This document shows positions 42,010-52,653 of a DNA stretch of 64,000 bases, one piece after another. Below the pieces are notes generated by a model that saw only the letters and a list, made by a program, of their open reading frames with translations, had not been told where the DNA came from and made no database searches. Each line of letters starts with the position of its first letter. Positions within the stretch are counted from its first letter, which is position 1. The DNA lies in the NCBI GenBank assembly GCA_026315105.1, contig CM048748.1, positions 475,629,150 through 475,693,149 of the forward strand. The letters run 5' to 3'. Position numbers and translations under genes: made by a program. The DNA comes from Locusta migratoria (lineage: Eukaryota; Arthropoda; Insecta; Orthoptera; Acrididae).

Positions 42010-42293
42010 GCACATAATCGCACGGACTGATGTCTGGGGACCTGGGAGGCCAAGCGTGACGAAAGTGGCGGCTGAGCACACGATCATCACCAAACGACAC
42101 GAGCAAAAGGTATTTTTTGATCAGTTTTATTTTTTAAAAATTTATTATTATTATTATTACTTTTTTTTTGTTCTAATAAAACTCCATGTCATTCCAAGCA
42201 TGTGTATCAATGTTTACCTCTCTGTCTACATTATTCCGTGATTTATTAAGTTTTCAAATTTATGCTGACTTTTTGATCACACGGTATATATTT
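42010..42293 (-). mobile_element. Mariner-like element remnant (transposase end plus right terminus)
   Basis: Minus strand near 42030-42105 reads LSRHFRHAWPPRSPDISPCD-like codons, the third acidic motif seen in the related copy at 54234-54626. From 42178 the sequence jumps to the terminal region (AATAAAACTCCATGTCATTC) and ends with TTTTTGATCACACGGTATAT at 42274-42293. The left end and most of the gene are gone. Confidence 0.7.
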
Positions 42294-42297
42294 GCTG

Positions 42298-42720
42298 GGT
42301 GGCCGCAGGGGCACGGCCCCCTATGCCGAAGCAGCGAGCCAGTCAGCTATGCGCGCGCAGCCTACTCTGCCTGACGTCACACGAGAGCGGCGCGGCCTTC
42401 CCTCTGGATGGTGGTGCTACAACGCACCTGCTGCCGCGTTCGTCAGAGGCCTCACTGGCCGGCCGGCGCCCCCCGCCAGTCAGCTGCGCTGCTTGGCGCG
42501 GCCTTGCGCTCTGGCTGGCCGGCCTGCTGGCCTACTGCGGCAGGTGGAGCCGCGCTCCGGCGGTCAGGGCCGCGCGCCGCGCCGCTTCTCCTCCAGGAGC
42601 CGGCCGGCCGTCGACTCGCGCTGCGCTGCGCCCGACCGGCTCACTCTCCAGGCGCTCGCGGCGGCGCACCACTCACTATGCGCTCGCCGTTAAATGCGCG
42701 ATCAAATACATCAGTGCTTG
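42298..42720. other. GC-rich stretch, no gene assigned
   Basis: Strongly GC-rich and CpG-rich, with long open frames in three plus-strand frames at once. This is what composition alone gives, and the translations have no signature. Could be a CpG island, part of an LTR or satellite-like. Confidence 0.35.
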
Positions 42721-42751
42721 CCCTTATCACAAGTAACAGGGAAAATAGGAA

Positions 42752-43144
42752 ATGTTTAGTTGTTTGCAAATCTAAGGGACCGAACTGCTCATATTACCGT
42801 ACCCGAGACGTACTAACTACTGAAAATGATCAAATTTTGTAGAGCTTATCGGACTTAACTATGGGGTCATCAGTCCCAAAACTTACAAACTACTTATGAA
42901 CTACCTTATACTAAAGACGACACAAATATCCATGCCCGAGGGGGAATTCGAACCCCCGACAGTAGAGGCCGTGCAGACTGTGACTGGCGCGCTGCAGCCA
43001 CCTCGGCCACTGCGGCCGGCTGCAAACTGTTTTAACTAACTTGAGCTGAGAACACCACAAACACCCGTGCCCGAGGGAGGACTAGAATCTCCGACGATAA
43101 CAGCCTCGCAGCAGTCCCAGACCTCGCGCCCATTCCCACGTGGC
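42752..43144 (-). mobile_element. SINE, head type B, interrupted by a type A SINE
   Basis: The outer copy's tail is at 42752-42829 and its B-box complement GGAGGACTAGAATCTCC with head at 43021-43144. The two parts are separated by the type A copy at 42830-43020. Degraded relative to other copies. Confidence 0.75.
42830..43020 (-). mobile_element. SINE, head type A, nested in a type B SINE
   Basis: Minus-strand copy with GGGGGAATTCGAACCCCC (B-box complement) and terminal GCCACTGCGGCCGGC. No exact duplication can be read because the host tail is degenerate. Confidence 0.85.
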
Positions 43145-43474
43145 ACAGTTTCTTTATGGAATACGCTACAAATTACACAAAACTCCACGATAAGACATGT
43201 CAGATGGCAGTGGAAACAAGCGCTGCAAGGAAAAGAAAGGTAAGTCAGCAAATACCAGAATGTCGAAAACATGATTGCTAACCCTTATATTCTACGAAGT
43301 TGATGGTATAACGGAATTTTACCATTATTTTTGCATTTTTTTCCGTTTTCAACCTTTTCATTGTCATTTCTGTTGGATATAAGTGACACATTAATAGAGA
43401 TGTCAGTTTTCAGTCACGGATGTACGGATCTATGTATGCAATGATGTGATATCTGAGCGGCTTTGTGTGTGTGT

Positions 43475-43513
<39 letters not shown>

Positions 43514-43826
43514 ACTGACAGTCCATTCCTCATCTCCTCTTAAACTACCGGACCGTTTAAACCAAACGTGCTACAAATATTCCATACTATCGGACAACAA
43601 CCGCTATTGGTTAAGAACCACGAAGTTCGGACGATATTACGGCCACATCTCCTCTTAAACCTGTGGAGAGGATTCAACGAAACTTGGAACAAATATGCTT
43701 TCAAATCACGAAAAAATCGCTGTGGGCTCGACTTACGACACACATTACAGGAGGTAGGACATAACGAATGAAAGTCACAAAACAATGTCGGCTTATGCGA
43801 TGTCTGATCAATGAGAATGTTTTAAT
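43145..43826. other. No gene; (TG)n at about 43464-43510 and Helitron-like fragments
   Basis: From 43520 the sequence contains CATCTCCTCTTAAAC twice (about 43533 and 43648). These are diverged tandem blocks like those seen next to Helitron-like repeats elsewhere in the window. No coding region. Confidence 0.45.
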
Positions 43827-44014
43827 GCTGGACTTGCCGAGAGGTCTAAGGCGCCTTGCTGAGATTGCTCGCCGTTGGATGTTCGAGTCCTCTCTCGGGC
43901 ATGCGTGAGTGTGTGTGCGTTGCCCTTAGGTTAATATAACTCAGTTTAACTAGTTTGTAAGCTTAGGGATTAATAACCAAAGAAGTGAACTGTCATTGAT
44001 TTTCAAACATTCCA
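43827..44014 (+). mobile_element. SINE, head type B, degraded
   Basis: GACTTGCCGAGAGGTCTAAGG (A-box-like), GTTCGAGTCCTCTC (B-box) and a diverged tail (GGGATTAATAACC). Oldest-looking B copy in the window. Confidence 0.75.
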
Positions 44015-44750
44015 ACATATTAATGCGCTATTTGGCAATACGAACACTTACCGACTTGCATCAAACTTTACACAAAGTTTACATCGTTGATGAAACTATT
44101 TATAGCTGACTTTCGGTATAAAATGGTGAAAGGAAAAAAGTTATATCGGTTACTTCATTTCCGCTGTTCTTGCAGTACAAGTAAGGCGTTCGGCCGGACG
44201 TTAGAATTTATTACATTTCTTCTACTAATTGTATTCGCAAGACAATACACACACATATCACTGAATGTAGCCAGAATGAAACTTTCACTCTGCAGCTGAG
44301 TGTGCGCTCATATGAAACTTCCTGGCACATTAACATTGTGTACCGGAACCGGGACTCGAACCTGGGACCTTTGCCTTTCGCTGTCAAGCGCTCTACCGAC
44401 TGACCTACCCGACACGACTCACGATGCCGCCTCACCACTTCCTTCAGGAAGTATCACTGAATCTACCTTGCAAATTGAATCACAATACCACTCACGGAAA
44501 TGACTCATGAGATATGAGGTCATAAACAATAAAATTCATGTTAAACCACCCCATAACGCTTCGGTATCATTGCGCGATGCCTCGTTCAGGAGATATGACG
44601 TTACAAACAATTAAATGCACGAAAAACGGCGCCAGAAAGCGCGATGTTGCAACTTGCTGCGTCTTTGCTGTCAACTCTATACACAAGATGACTCGCATAC
44701 AGTTTTCTGATATAGCAATGCTATGTTTCTGCAAAACTATATTATTGTAG
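44015..44750 (+). mobile_element. Helitron-like dispersed repeat, plus copy, broken
   Basis: About 44040-44265 (CGACTTGCATCAAACTTTAC to CTGAATGTAG) and about 44505-44750 (GAGATATGACGTTACAAAC) match parts of the plus copy at 60500-62050. A tRNA-like SINE at 44268-44455 separates them. No terminus visible. Confidence 0.5.
44268..44455 (-). mobile_element. tRNA-derived SINE, third type
   Basis: On the minus strand GGTAGAGCGCTTGACAGCG (A-box and anticodon arm) and GGTCCCAGGTTCGAGTCCCGG (B-box) are followed by a tail containing GCCAGGAAGTTTCATATGAG and CTGCAGAGTGAAAGTTTCAT. Head and tail are unrelated to types A and B. I recall this repeat as abundant in grasshoppers (not searched). Confidence 0.7.
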
Positions 44751-44910
44751 GAAACACAGCTCAGAACACGAGACGTCATAATGATTGATCTGCACGAAAA
44801 CGAAAGTGAAATCCAAAGTCTTGGGCAGGAGAGGAAGTGGTGAGAAGCAGATGGATTAACGTAAGGACGAAGTGAATGCAACGCCGTCAACTAATGGCTG
44901 GTATATCAGT

Positions 44911-46249
44911 CATAGGCGCCGACTACGGGTATGCTTGGTCGCTCAAGCACACCCCAAAATTTGAGACGGTTTGCACGGCATACTCCACTGAAAAATTTTG
45001 GTGTTATTTTTTCTTTACCTTATATTTTTTGACTTTAATTAAAATCGACTCTCTCATCCCATTGATGTACGGATGGCTTTTGTAATACACCGCTGTGAAA
45101 AGATTATTTTAAAACAAACAGCTAATTGAATTCGTAGGCATTAAAATCTACATTGACATGTGAGTGAAGTGACCGTTTTCTAAATAGCCCGAATGATAAT
45201 GGAATGCCGCTTGTTAAGTCAATACTGTAAATTGAAGACGGCAACCTTTTATTGTTGTATTAAATAACTGGAAATGAAGGGGGTTTGATACTATACAATG
45301 GAAATGTTTAGTAAGTTACTACAATTTTAACGTTTATCTTTCTCTTAGAAGTTAATTGTTTTCAAGGAATCGTGTTAGTTTTAAGTCGTGAGAGTTTTCA
45401 GACTGTTCAAATGTTCAAATGTTTGTATAGCTTATGGGACTTAACTACGGGGTCATCAGTCCCTAAACATACAAACTACTTACGAACTAGCTAATACTAA
45501 GGACGGCACAAAAATCCATGCCCGAGGGGGGATCCGAACCCCCGGCCGTAGTGGCCGTGCAGACCGTGACTGGAGTGCCTCAGTCCCCTCGGCCACCGCG
45601 GCCGGCTTCATCCTGTTTACTGAATTTGTCTGTAATATAAAAAAGGGCTGTGAAACCATTGGTATCGACAGGCATAGTATGACAACAGAAGTGATTATAT
45701 ACTATTTTGGTAATAATGTATAGAAAATAAATCACCAGAAGAATGAAGCCAGAAAGACGATCATAAGAAACTGTTTTTGATAGTGAACTCAGCATTCACA
45801 ATAGAGGGACATCATTATCTAGTATGCATTTCTTAGAAGACGAAAACTCTGAAATTGATTGAAGTAGTTCCTCCAACAGGTTCATATGGTCGCAAAATCC
45901 GCCCATTGGTTCTAGAACGTGAAATAGAAATTAATGTCTGTTAATTTCTTTACTACGTATTAAAATTACTTTTCTCCTTTCATAGATAAAAATGTCCTAA
46001 ATTAACACCAGATTAGGTAAAAAAATACTACTACTAAAAAAATATATTACTTTACATTTCTTTGTATTTGGAATTGGAAAAATGTAGACGTTAAAATAGA
46101 GATGTTCGGTATGAGAGGATTTTTTTTTTCAAAACAAAGAAGTACCTGTCGTGGTGTTGACTGGAGGCCGACAACCGCCCCCCCCCCCGTCTCACTCCCC
46201 TGGAAAGCCGCTGAGCATACCACAAGATTTTCAAAAGTCTGCGCCTATG
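44911..46249. mobile_element. Non-autonomous hAT-like element
   Basis: The left end CATAGGCGCCGACT at 44911 is matched by the complement AGTCTGCGCCTATG at 46236-46249, and GGTATGCT/AGCATACC follows internally. Flanks ATATCAGT and ATACCAGC (8 bp, 6 matching) could be an old target duplication of hAT size. Interior is AT-rich without a transposase. A C-run sits near 46179. It hosts a type A SINE. Confidence 0.55.
45405..45606 (-). mobile_element. SINE, head type A
   Basis: Near-consensus minus-strand copy ending GGCCACCGCGGCCGGC at 45606. Tail end duplicated as GTTCAAATGTTCAAATG. Confidence 0.9.
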
Positions 46250-46589
46250 ATACCAGCGTACTGACAGATACAGTACTTTTCACTAACCATGTTTTCCATT
46301 TTCATGGACATTCGGTGTACATACACTACCAGTATATCTTACTGTGTGACACATCTGATGATTGAAACAAATCCTGTAACGATATACGGAACATTGTCTA
46401 CGTACGTTGTTGGTCCTTTTATTGCTGCCATTCACCCCATCCACGAAAAGGTGTTTCTGAACGAAGTGCAAGTATCTGTAAATATTTAATCTAAAGCTAT
46501 AGTATAGTACTCTGCGTCAGAGACGTAAACTGGACAAACGTCACTTGCAAAGAACCCTCCTTTTCCAGCATACATTGATTTGGATCTCC
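46250..46589. other. No gene recognised
   Basis: Short frames only. Nothing identified between the hAT-like end and the next SINE. Confidence 0.5.
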
Positions 46590-46796
46590 ACAAATGTTCA
46601 AGTGTTTGTAATTCGTTGGGACTTAACTTCTGTGCTTATCAGTCCCTAGGTTTACAAACAACTTAAACTAAGGTAAACTAACCTAAGGACAACACACACA
46701 CATCCTTTCCCGAGGGAGAACTCGAACCTCCGACGGGGAGCAACTGCGAGCTCCGCAGCAAGGCGCCTTAGAGTGCTCGACCATTCCACCACGGCA
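46590..46796 (-). mobile_element. SINE, head type B
   Basis: Minus-strand copy with B-box complement GGGAGAACTCGAACCTCC. The duplication TTGGATCTC/TTGGGATCTC is approximate. Its tail stem is GGGAC/GTCCC, as in type A, although the head is type B. Confidence 0.88.
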
Positions 46797-46802
46797 TTGG
46801 GA

Positions 46803-49361
46803 TCTCATTATGACTCCCGTTGTGAAAGTATAGTTACCTCTCATCGCATCGATAAACGCGAAGAGGCAAGTTGCAAAGTATTCATTAACTATAATACATC
46901 GCCCACAGATATGGCGCCTTCGCTTGCTGAGTGGGCGTAATTTTGAATTTCGTGGCAGTCCAATTAAAGTGCGTTGGGGTGTTACTTCTATCCAGCTGTA
47001 AAATTAAAGTAATTGTTCAAAGCGTAATCGCAGTGAAGTAGAAACAAAACAGCTCTGGAAGTCCGGAAATCGCTGTTGGCTGCCACGCCATGTTGCAAGG
47101 ATTATTTCGACGGTAAATTAATTAACTGCTGCTGAGGGGGCGCCTTTGCAGACGTAACAGAGGAAAAGCGTTTCGTTATCTCGCTGGGTATGTTTTATTT
47201 CGAACCATTTACTTGGTTAACAGCGGGACAGAATTTCATAGCACAACGATTTCTGTTTCACTCCACTGCTGTTTTTATGATATGGAATTTCATGCAAGAA
47301 ATTTCGAAACTATTGTTCATATTGGCAGAATAGTAGGATCATTACTTTTCTTTTACGTCTAGGGATATAAGGAGAACTTTTTCAGAGGATGATGGCAATA
47401 GCTGAAACATTCATGATACACTTAATGTTATCCCAGTATCGACCTGCGGGTCTACACAAAAATCTACACCAGTAAAACCATTTTCGTTTGAAAGTTGACA
47501 TAGATCAACATAGATCAAACAAAACATTATGAAGCTTGAGACCACGGTATTCAAGCTTGGTGTTAGTGACTGGAAATATTTAAATGCCATATTTTTAAAA
47601 ATGATAGCATACTGAATGGTAGTTTACAACGATTGCTTCGATTACGTGCAGTGCAGGCCGTGTAAAACCAGCTGTGCTGGAGTCGAAACAAGCTGGAAAT
47701 CGTCTGGAGAGCCAGCCAGCACTGGCCGACAGGCACTGCTAGTACTTTGCACACACCTGCAGATACGCCTGGAAAACTAAGATCTGCTACTTAAGTGGAG
47801 AATAATCTTGTGGTTTCGCAAATTATCGAAGCACTTAATTCAAAACTTTGCTACTCTCTCTTGTTTGTGTAAGTTTCCGTAAAAATGGTGCTAACTGTAT
47901 TTCAATATCATCGATACATATACTCGGCAACCTACTGTTCGCTACATGAAGACTTGTCCCGTTCCATTTTATTCCTCCACTTCTTGTATCTTCATATTTT
48001 ACCTTACACTATTTTGGAGTCAGCATATGTTTTTAATAGTTCCCAGTACTTTCGGCTAACATTTACTTTACTGCTATGAAGTTGTAAATCTAACTTTAAT
48101 TTTGTACAACCACTGTTCATGTACTTTCTGTGTTAATACCAGTCTAGCTTCCCATTGTATCACACCAGCTTTGTATCTTTCTTTGTTAGTACTAATATTC
48201 GAAATTATTCTGTACTCTGTCCTTACAGTTACTTCTTTATTTAATTGTGAACACTATAATTGAATATGATCTTCATCATTTATCAGTTCGAGTGCATACC
48301 TCCGATTTGTTAAGCTTCTCAGTTCTCCAATGCGCCCCACCTATACCCTCCTATCCAACTCCTATATTTTTGTCTGTTTGTTTATTAGGTTATAATAGTG
48401 TTTCAGGTTTCTAATATGTCTAATATTTCCATCACCTTGTGTTTTGAACAACCCTTAAAACATAAGATTCTTGTTTAATTTTATTTTTATTCACTGTATT
48501 CATGTTGTAAGAATTTATGTTTGCACTGTTTCTCTATGTATGGTATTTATGTTTCCTTTTTTTCAGTACTATTAATTTACAGATTTCATTCAAATATTTA
48601 TTTACACTGTGACTGCTCCATCAAAGTAATCAATTTACTTTTCTGTATGTAACATCTCTTCTGGTTTAAACACAAGTTCTTTGACTGAACTTCAATAAAT
48701 GTCTAATGATTGCCTAATAAGCCGAAAATCGATTCACAAAATAAACAAAACCGTAGAAGAAACTCAAAATTGTGTAGTTTAATCTTCACTTGTTGAAGTC
48801 ATTATTAGTCAGTTCATTTCCCTTCCGAAGCAGCAAGGACGTATTTCTGTAGTTGATTTCAGACAAGAGTCTCTGTCTTCTTAGTCTTGTGGGCCTTATG
48901 CTGACCTTTAGTTGAAAGTGAACAATTCAAATTTTCCTTCGATGAAGATATCATCAGTGGTGAATTCTTGTCGAGATACCTACCATCCTCAGTAATCTGG
49001 TGGATGGGCTGTGTTTTTCTGCTTGTATCTTACTTGCCACTATCTGACGGACTCTATTCCATGTTTCGCAGAAGGTGACCAGTAAGAAATACGCCGAAAT
49101 GTCGCTCACATCTGCCAGTTTACTCGGATGATGTACGAAGAGCTCTTTACACAAACCTGCCTACAAGATTTACATCACTTTTATCACGACTATATCGCTC
49201 TATTACTGCCCTCTCCTTTGAGAAAAGTCACCACGTGTACGTGACGCATTGAAAATGGCGCAGCCTTTTTTTCCGGCGACATTAACATGTCACGTGTCGA
49301 CAGCACGGATTCCCATTGAAGTGCCTCTCTTTGCCCGCCCTTAGTGATTAGGAGTTCCTGC
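46803..49361. other. No gene recognised (2.5 kb)
   Basis: AT-rich, especially 47900-48780. Open frames are short and unremarkable. No repeat family that I recognise. This is the longest stretch in the window without an identified element. Confidence 0.5.
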
Positions 49362-49491
49362 AGTGGAGTGGTGGGGTGGTATTAGGCACCTCCCCGCAGA
49401 GCGCGCGGTTGCTCGCCGTCAGAGGCCCGAGTCCTCCCTGGGGACGATGGCCGTAGCAGTTTGGTCTAATAGGTTTACAAATGTTTTTGAT
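49362..49491 (+). mobile_element. SINE, head type B, internally deleted
   Basis: B-box region AGGCCCGAGTCCTCCCTGGG is joined almost directly to the tail end GTAGCAGTTTGGTCTAATAG and TTTACAAATG. The first half of the tail and part of the A-box are missing. Confidence 0.75.
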
Positions 49492-49515
49492 CTGCAGTTT
49501 TCTGAGAGAGAAACC

Positions 49516-49714
49516 GCCGCGGTGGAGCGGCCGAGCGCTTTGAGGCGCTATGCTGCGATTCGCGAGGCTGTACCCCGTCGGGGGTTCGAATCCCCTCTCA
49601 GGTATGGATGTTTGTGCCGTCTCTAGTATATGCTAGTTCATAAGTAGTTTGTAAGTTTAGGGACTGATGACCCCGTATTTAAGTCTCATAAGCTCTACAA
49701 ACATTTGAACATTT
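49516..49714 (+). mobile_element. SINE with hybrid head and 11-bp TSD
   Basis: The head begins GCCGCGGTGGAGCGGCCGAGC, mixing type A and type B features. It then has the type A B-box (GGGGGTTCGAATCCCC) and type A tail. AGAGAGAAACC is identical at 49505-49515 and 49715-49725. Flanking sequence to the right matches that after the SINE fragment at 41826-41942. Confidence 0.9.
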
Positions 49715-49734
49715 AGAGAGAAACCGTATTTTTC

Positions 49735-50280
49735 GTCGTTTTGCTACAATTTGAAATTGCTGGTAAACCCTACATATAACGTTGTATGACGTGATACATA
49801 CATCTTTTTACGAAATACAATCAGATAATGGACGACGGTCAACACCTACGTTCCGCAGGAAATTCATGACTACTTTATGAGCGTAGCAAATCTTTATACT
49901 TGTAAGACGCATTTGTTGTCTGTCTGTCTGTTGTCTTATAAATCAAAATCCAGACAACCAAATAACGTGAAATTTGGTACACGTACACAAAATTACGTGG
50001 GAAAGGTTCTGAAACAGGTTTCGTTACTTTTTTTTAATCTACCCGGAACATTTGAGAAAGTGCGTTTTCAATGTGTCCGTGTAAATCTATATCTTCGCCC
50101 TGATCTTGATGATATTTTGCACAATTGACCTTGAAAATCCAAATGGAACTGCCAAAAATGTTGTTTATCACATTGCTTTAAGATAAATGTACCCTTTTAT
50201 TACAAGCAAATAAACGGTTTTGTTCGCTTCTACAGAAAACCTTATTTTAAACCCGGGCAAAGCCGGGTACTTGTAGCTAG
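49735..50280 (+). mobile_element. Helitron-like element with 3' terminus
   Basis: The right end has a perfect hairpin ACCCGG-GCAAAG-CCGGGT at 50251-50268, then CTAG ending at 50280 before T, the classic Helitron 3' arrangement. The body contains TGTCTGTCTGTC and AT-rich sequence without coding. The left boundary is not visible. Confidence 0.6.
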
Positions 50281-50390
50281 TACGAAATATAGACCATCTC
50301 TGAAGCAGAGTGGTTAGGGTCAACTGCGGATCCAGGGGGGTGAAGGGGGTACGGGGGCACGTCCTCCCCCCAGGCGGCCCGACGAAAAAT

Positions 50391-50465
50391 AAGAGAGAGA
50401 GAGAAAGAAAGAGGGGAGGAGAGAAAGAGGAAGAGAAAGAGAGAGAGAGAGAGAAAGAGAGAGCG

Positions 50466-50516
<51 letters not shown>

Positions 50517-50535
50517 TAGAGAGAGGGAGTGGTGG
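50391..50535. repeat. (GA)n microsatellite
   Basis: Imperfect GA-rich tract with AAAG interruptions. The longest pure run is about 50470-50512. Open frames across it on both strands are artefacts of the repeat. Confidence 0.95.
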
Positions 50536-50540
50536 TGAGG

Positions 50541-51028
50541 AGGGAAGGGAGGGAAAGAGTCTTAGCATTAGAATAGTTAACTTTTACTTACAGGCAGCAT
50601 GTAATCGCGAGTTTAAAAATGCAAAATCCATGTAATTAACATAACGTAATTTGACTTTTTGTGTTATGCTTCCATTCAATGGCTTCTTGCTCTTTTTGTC
50701 AGTAATTTACGATAAAATAAAAAAAAAAGTTGTTTATTGTTTCGTGATTGCTTGGGAGATAAGTGAGATTGCGAATGTTTTAGTCATATGTAAATAAAGT
50801 CAAACGATTTAACTATCTAAAAAGAATTGAATATCAAGGGCTGCGTTCATGCTGGAGCATTCAGATGTTTTCAGTAAACGGTTTATCTGATTCTTTTCCT
50901 GGACAATTAGAAATAGCAATGTGCTGATTTTGGGAATACGTTTATGGTGTGTATGTGTCAGAATGTTCTTAATGTTATTGGTGTAATTCACAGACAAATT
51001 TGAGTTTGTATTAGTTATTTATCAGGTA
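50541..51028. other. No gene recognised
   Basis: AT-rich, nothing identified. Confidence 0.5.
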
Positions 51029-52320
51029 CTAGCTGAAAACCCGGCGTAGCCCGTGTATTTATTTATTTATTCCTGCCTAAAGTTAGTACTTCTCCTGTCC
51101 CTTCTCCCTGTCCAGCTCTTTTTTCTAAAAACATGTTATATTTATCGGCGAATAAATAAGAAAGAAGGCTGTCTCGCATAACGTACAAAATTTTACGTGC
51201 ATTATCCACGAAAAGAAAGATAGTAATCAAAATACATGTGGCATATAAAACTCGCAGGATCTCATATTTATTGAGTTATAAGTTATAAAACTGAATAATT
51301 TTTCAGGTATATATAAGTGCTGTATGTCTGTAAAATCTGTTGCGAATATAATTATTGGTAATGAAGTAATAGATTAAAACTTAGTGCGTGATAGGGCGAT
51401 TTTGTATGAACGTTACTGTTTATGTGCTCATATCTCATGAACTACGTGTCGTACGGTGAAACAATTTCGAAGGTACATTCAGCTATATGTAAAATTTCCT
51501 GCGGCTACAATTTGTAATATTGAAATTATAAACTGTAACGTCATAACGAATGCTGTAGTTTTAGTTCATGAATAGCGGAAAAATAGTAAGCGAGAAACTT
51601 TTTTCAAAAATGTTCAAATGTTTGTATAGCTTATGGCACTTAACTACGGGGTCATCAGTTACTAAACTTACAAACTACTTATGAACTAGCTAACACTAAG
51701 CACGGCACAAATATCCATGCCCGAGGGGGGATTCGAACCCCCGACCGTAGTGGCCGTGCAGGCCGTTACTGGAGCGCCTGTCTCCTCGGTCACCGCGGCC
51801 GGCAGAAACATTTTTTTTCTTTCATAATTTTACTATTGTTGTCAGCGAGAAAAAGTTCAATAAAGGTTTGAAATTATGTTTACAGTTGGTTGCAAGTAGC
51901 TAACTACTGTCATTCTCATACAGTGTGTGAATAACGTCTCGTCGCATTATGTGGCAGTTTCTTGCAACTATACTGTTTGTATCTGTGAACCATGTGTTGT
52001 ATATTGTTCTTACCCCGACAGCATTGTTACCGCAAGGTAAGGAATGTGTGTACGAAATGTGGTTGACATCGGTCCGTGGTGTAGGAGGAATTGTGCAAAC
52101 ATTGTCGCGTAATGCAGCAGTTTTTCTCGCATCTCATTGTTTATGACGTCATATCTCGTGATGTATGTGTTGTACGCGATCCGTACACTTACGGCGGTCG
52201 TCCTCACGTATTGAAGTTTACGTGTGCAAAATTTCATAAACATTGGAAGGAAACTGTAGATCTGTGTAGAATACGTACGCACAAAGGCACAAACATATGG
52301 ACACTTTGATTTATATGTAA
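51029..52320 (-). mobile_element. Helitron-like element, minus copy with 3' terminus
   Basis: Read on the minus strand, the end is ACGGGCTACGCCGGG, TTTTCAG, then CTAG at 51032-51029. The body is the reverse complement of 60486-62408, sharing the (TAAA)n stretch just inside the hairpin and the block GTAAAATCTGTTGCGAATA. A type A SINE interrupts it. No helicase coding seen, so non-autonomous. Confidence 0.6.
51604..51803 (-). mobile_element. SINE, head type A
   Basis: Minus-strand near-consensus copy with GGGGGGATTCGAACCCCC. It lies inside the Helitron-like repeat between GAAACTTTTTTC and GAAACATTTTTTT, an approximate duplication. Confidence 0.88.
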
Positions 52321-52653
52321 ACATTTCTCCCTGACTGTTTGCCCGTTTTTACACATACAACAGGCCAGCCGCTATACTCTACTTTCGCATAAAGACCCCG
52401 GTTGCTCGAATTTAGAACTAATATTAATAACATTTTCTCAACTGCCAATATCGGCTAATTTTGTACTAAAACTGCAACGACAGTAATATTATCGGTTTAA
52501 TCTATCTACATCAATCGTAAAATGAATTTGGAATTATTCCATTTTTTAAGAAAATATTGTAAATAAAATTTTAATTTACTGCACCGGTCACTTCAGAAAT
52601 GAAATAGGTCTGAACTGTGCAACTGCTAATATTTTATAGCAATTTATTAGAAA
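52321..52653. other. No gene recognised
   Basis: AT-rich spacer between two Helitron-like termini; nothing identified. Confidence 0.5.

Noticed and set aside
42292..42842. Overlapping plus-strand ORFs of 133-145 codons
   Set aside because: Three frames are open at once because the block is GC-rich and lacks AT-rich stop codons. None has a domain.
50310..50568. ORFs rich in Arg/Glu or Ser/Leu
   Set aside because: Translations of the GA microsatellite on each strand.
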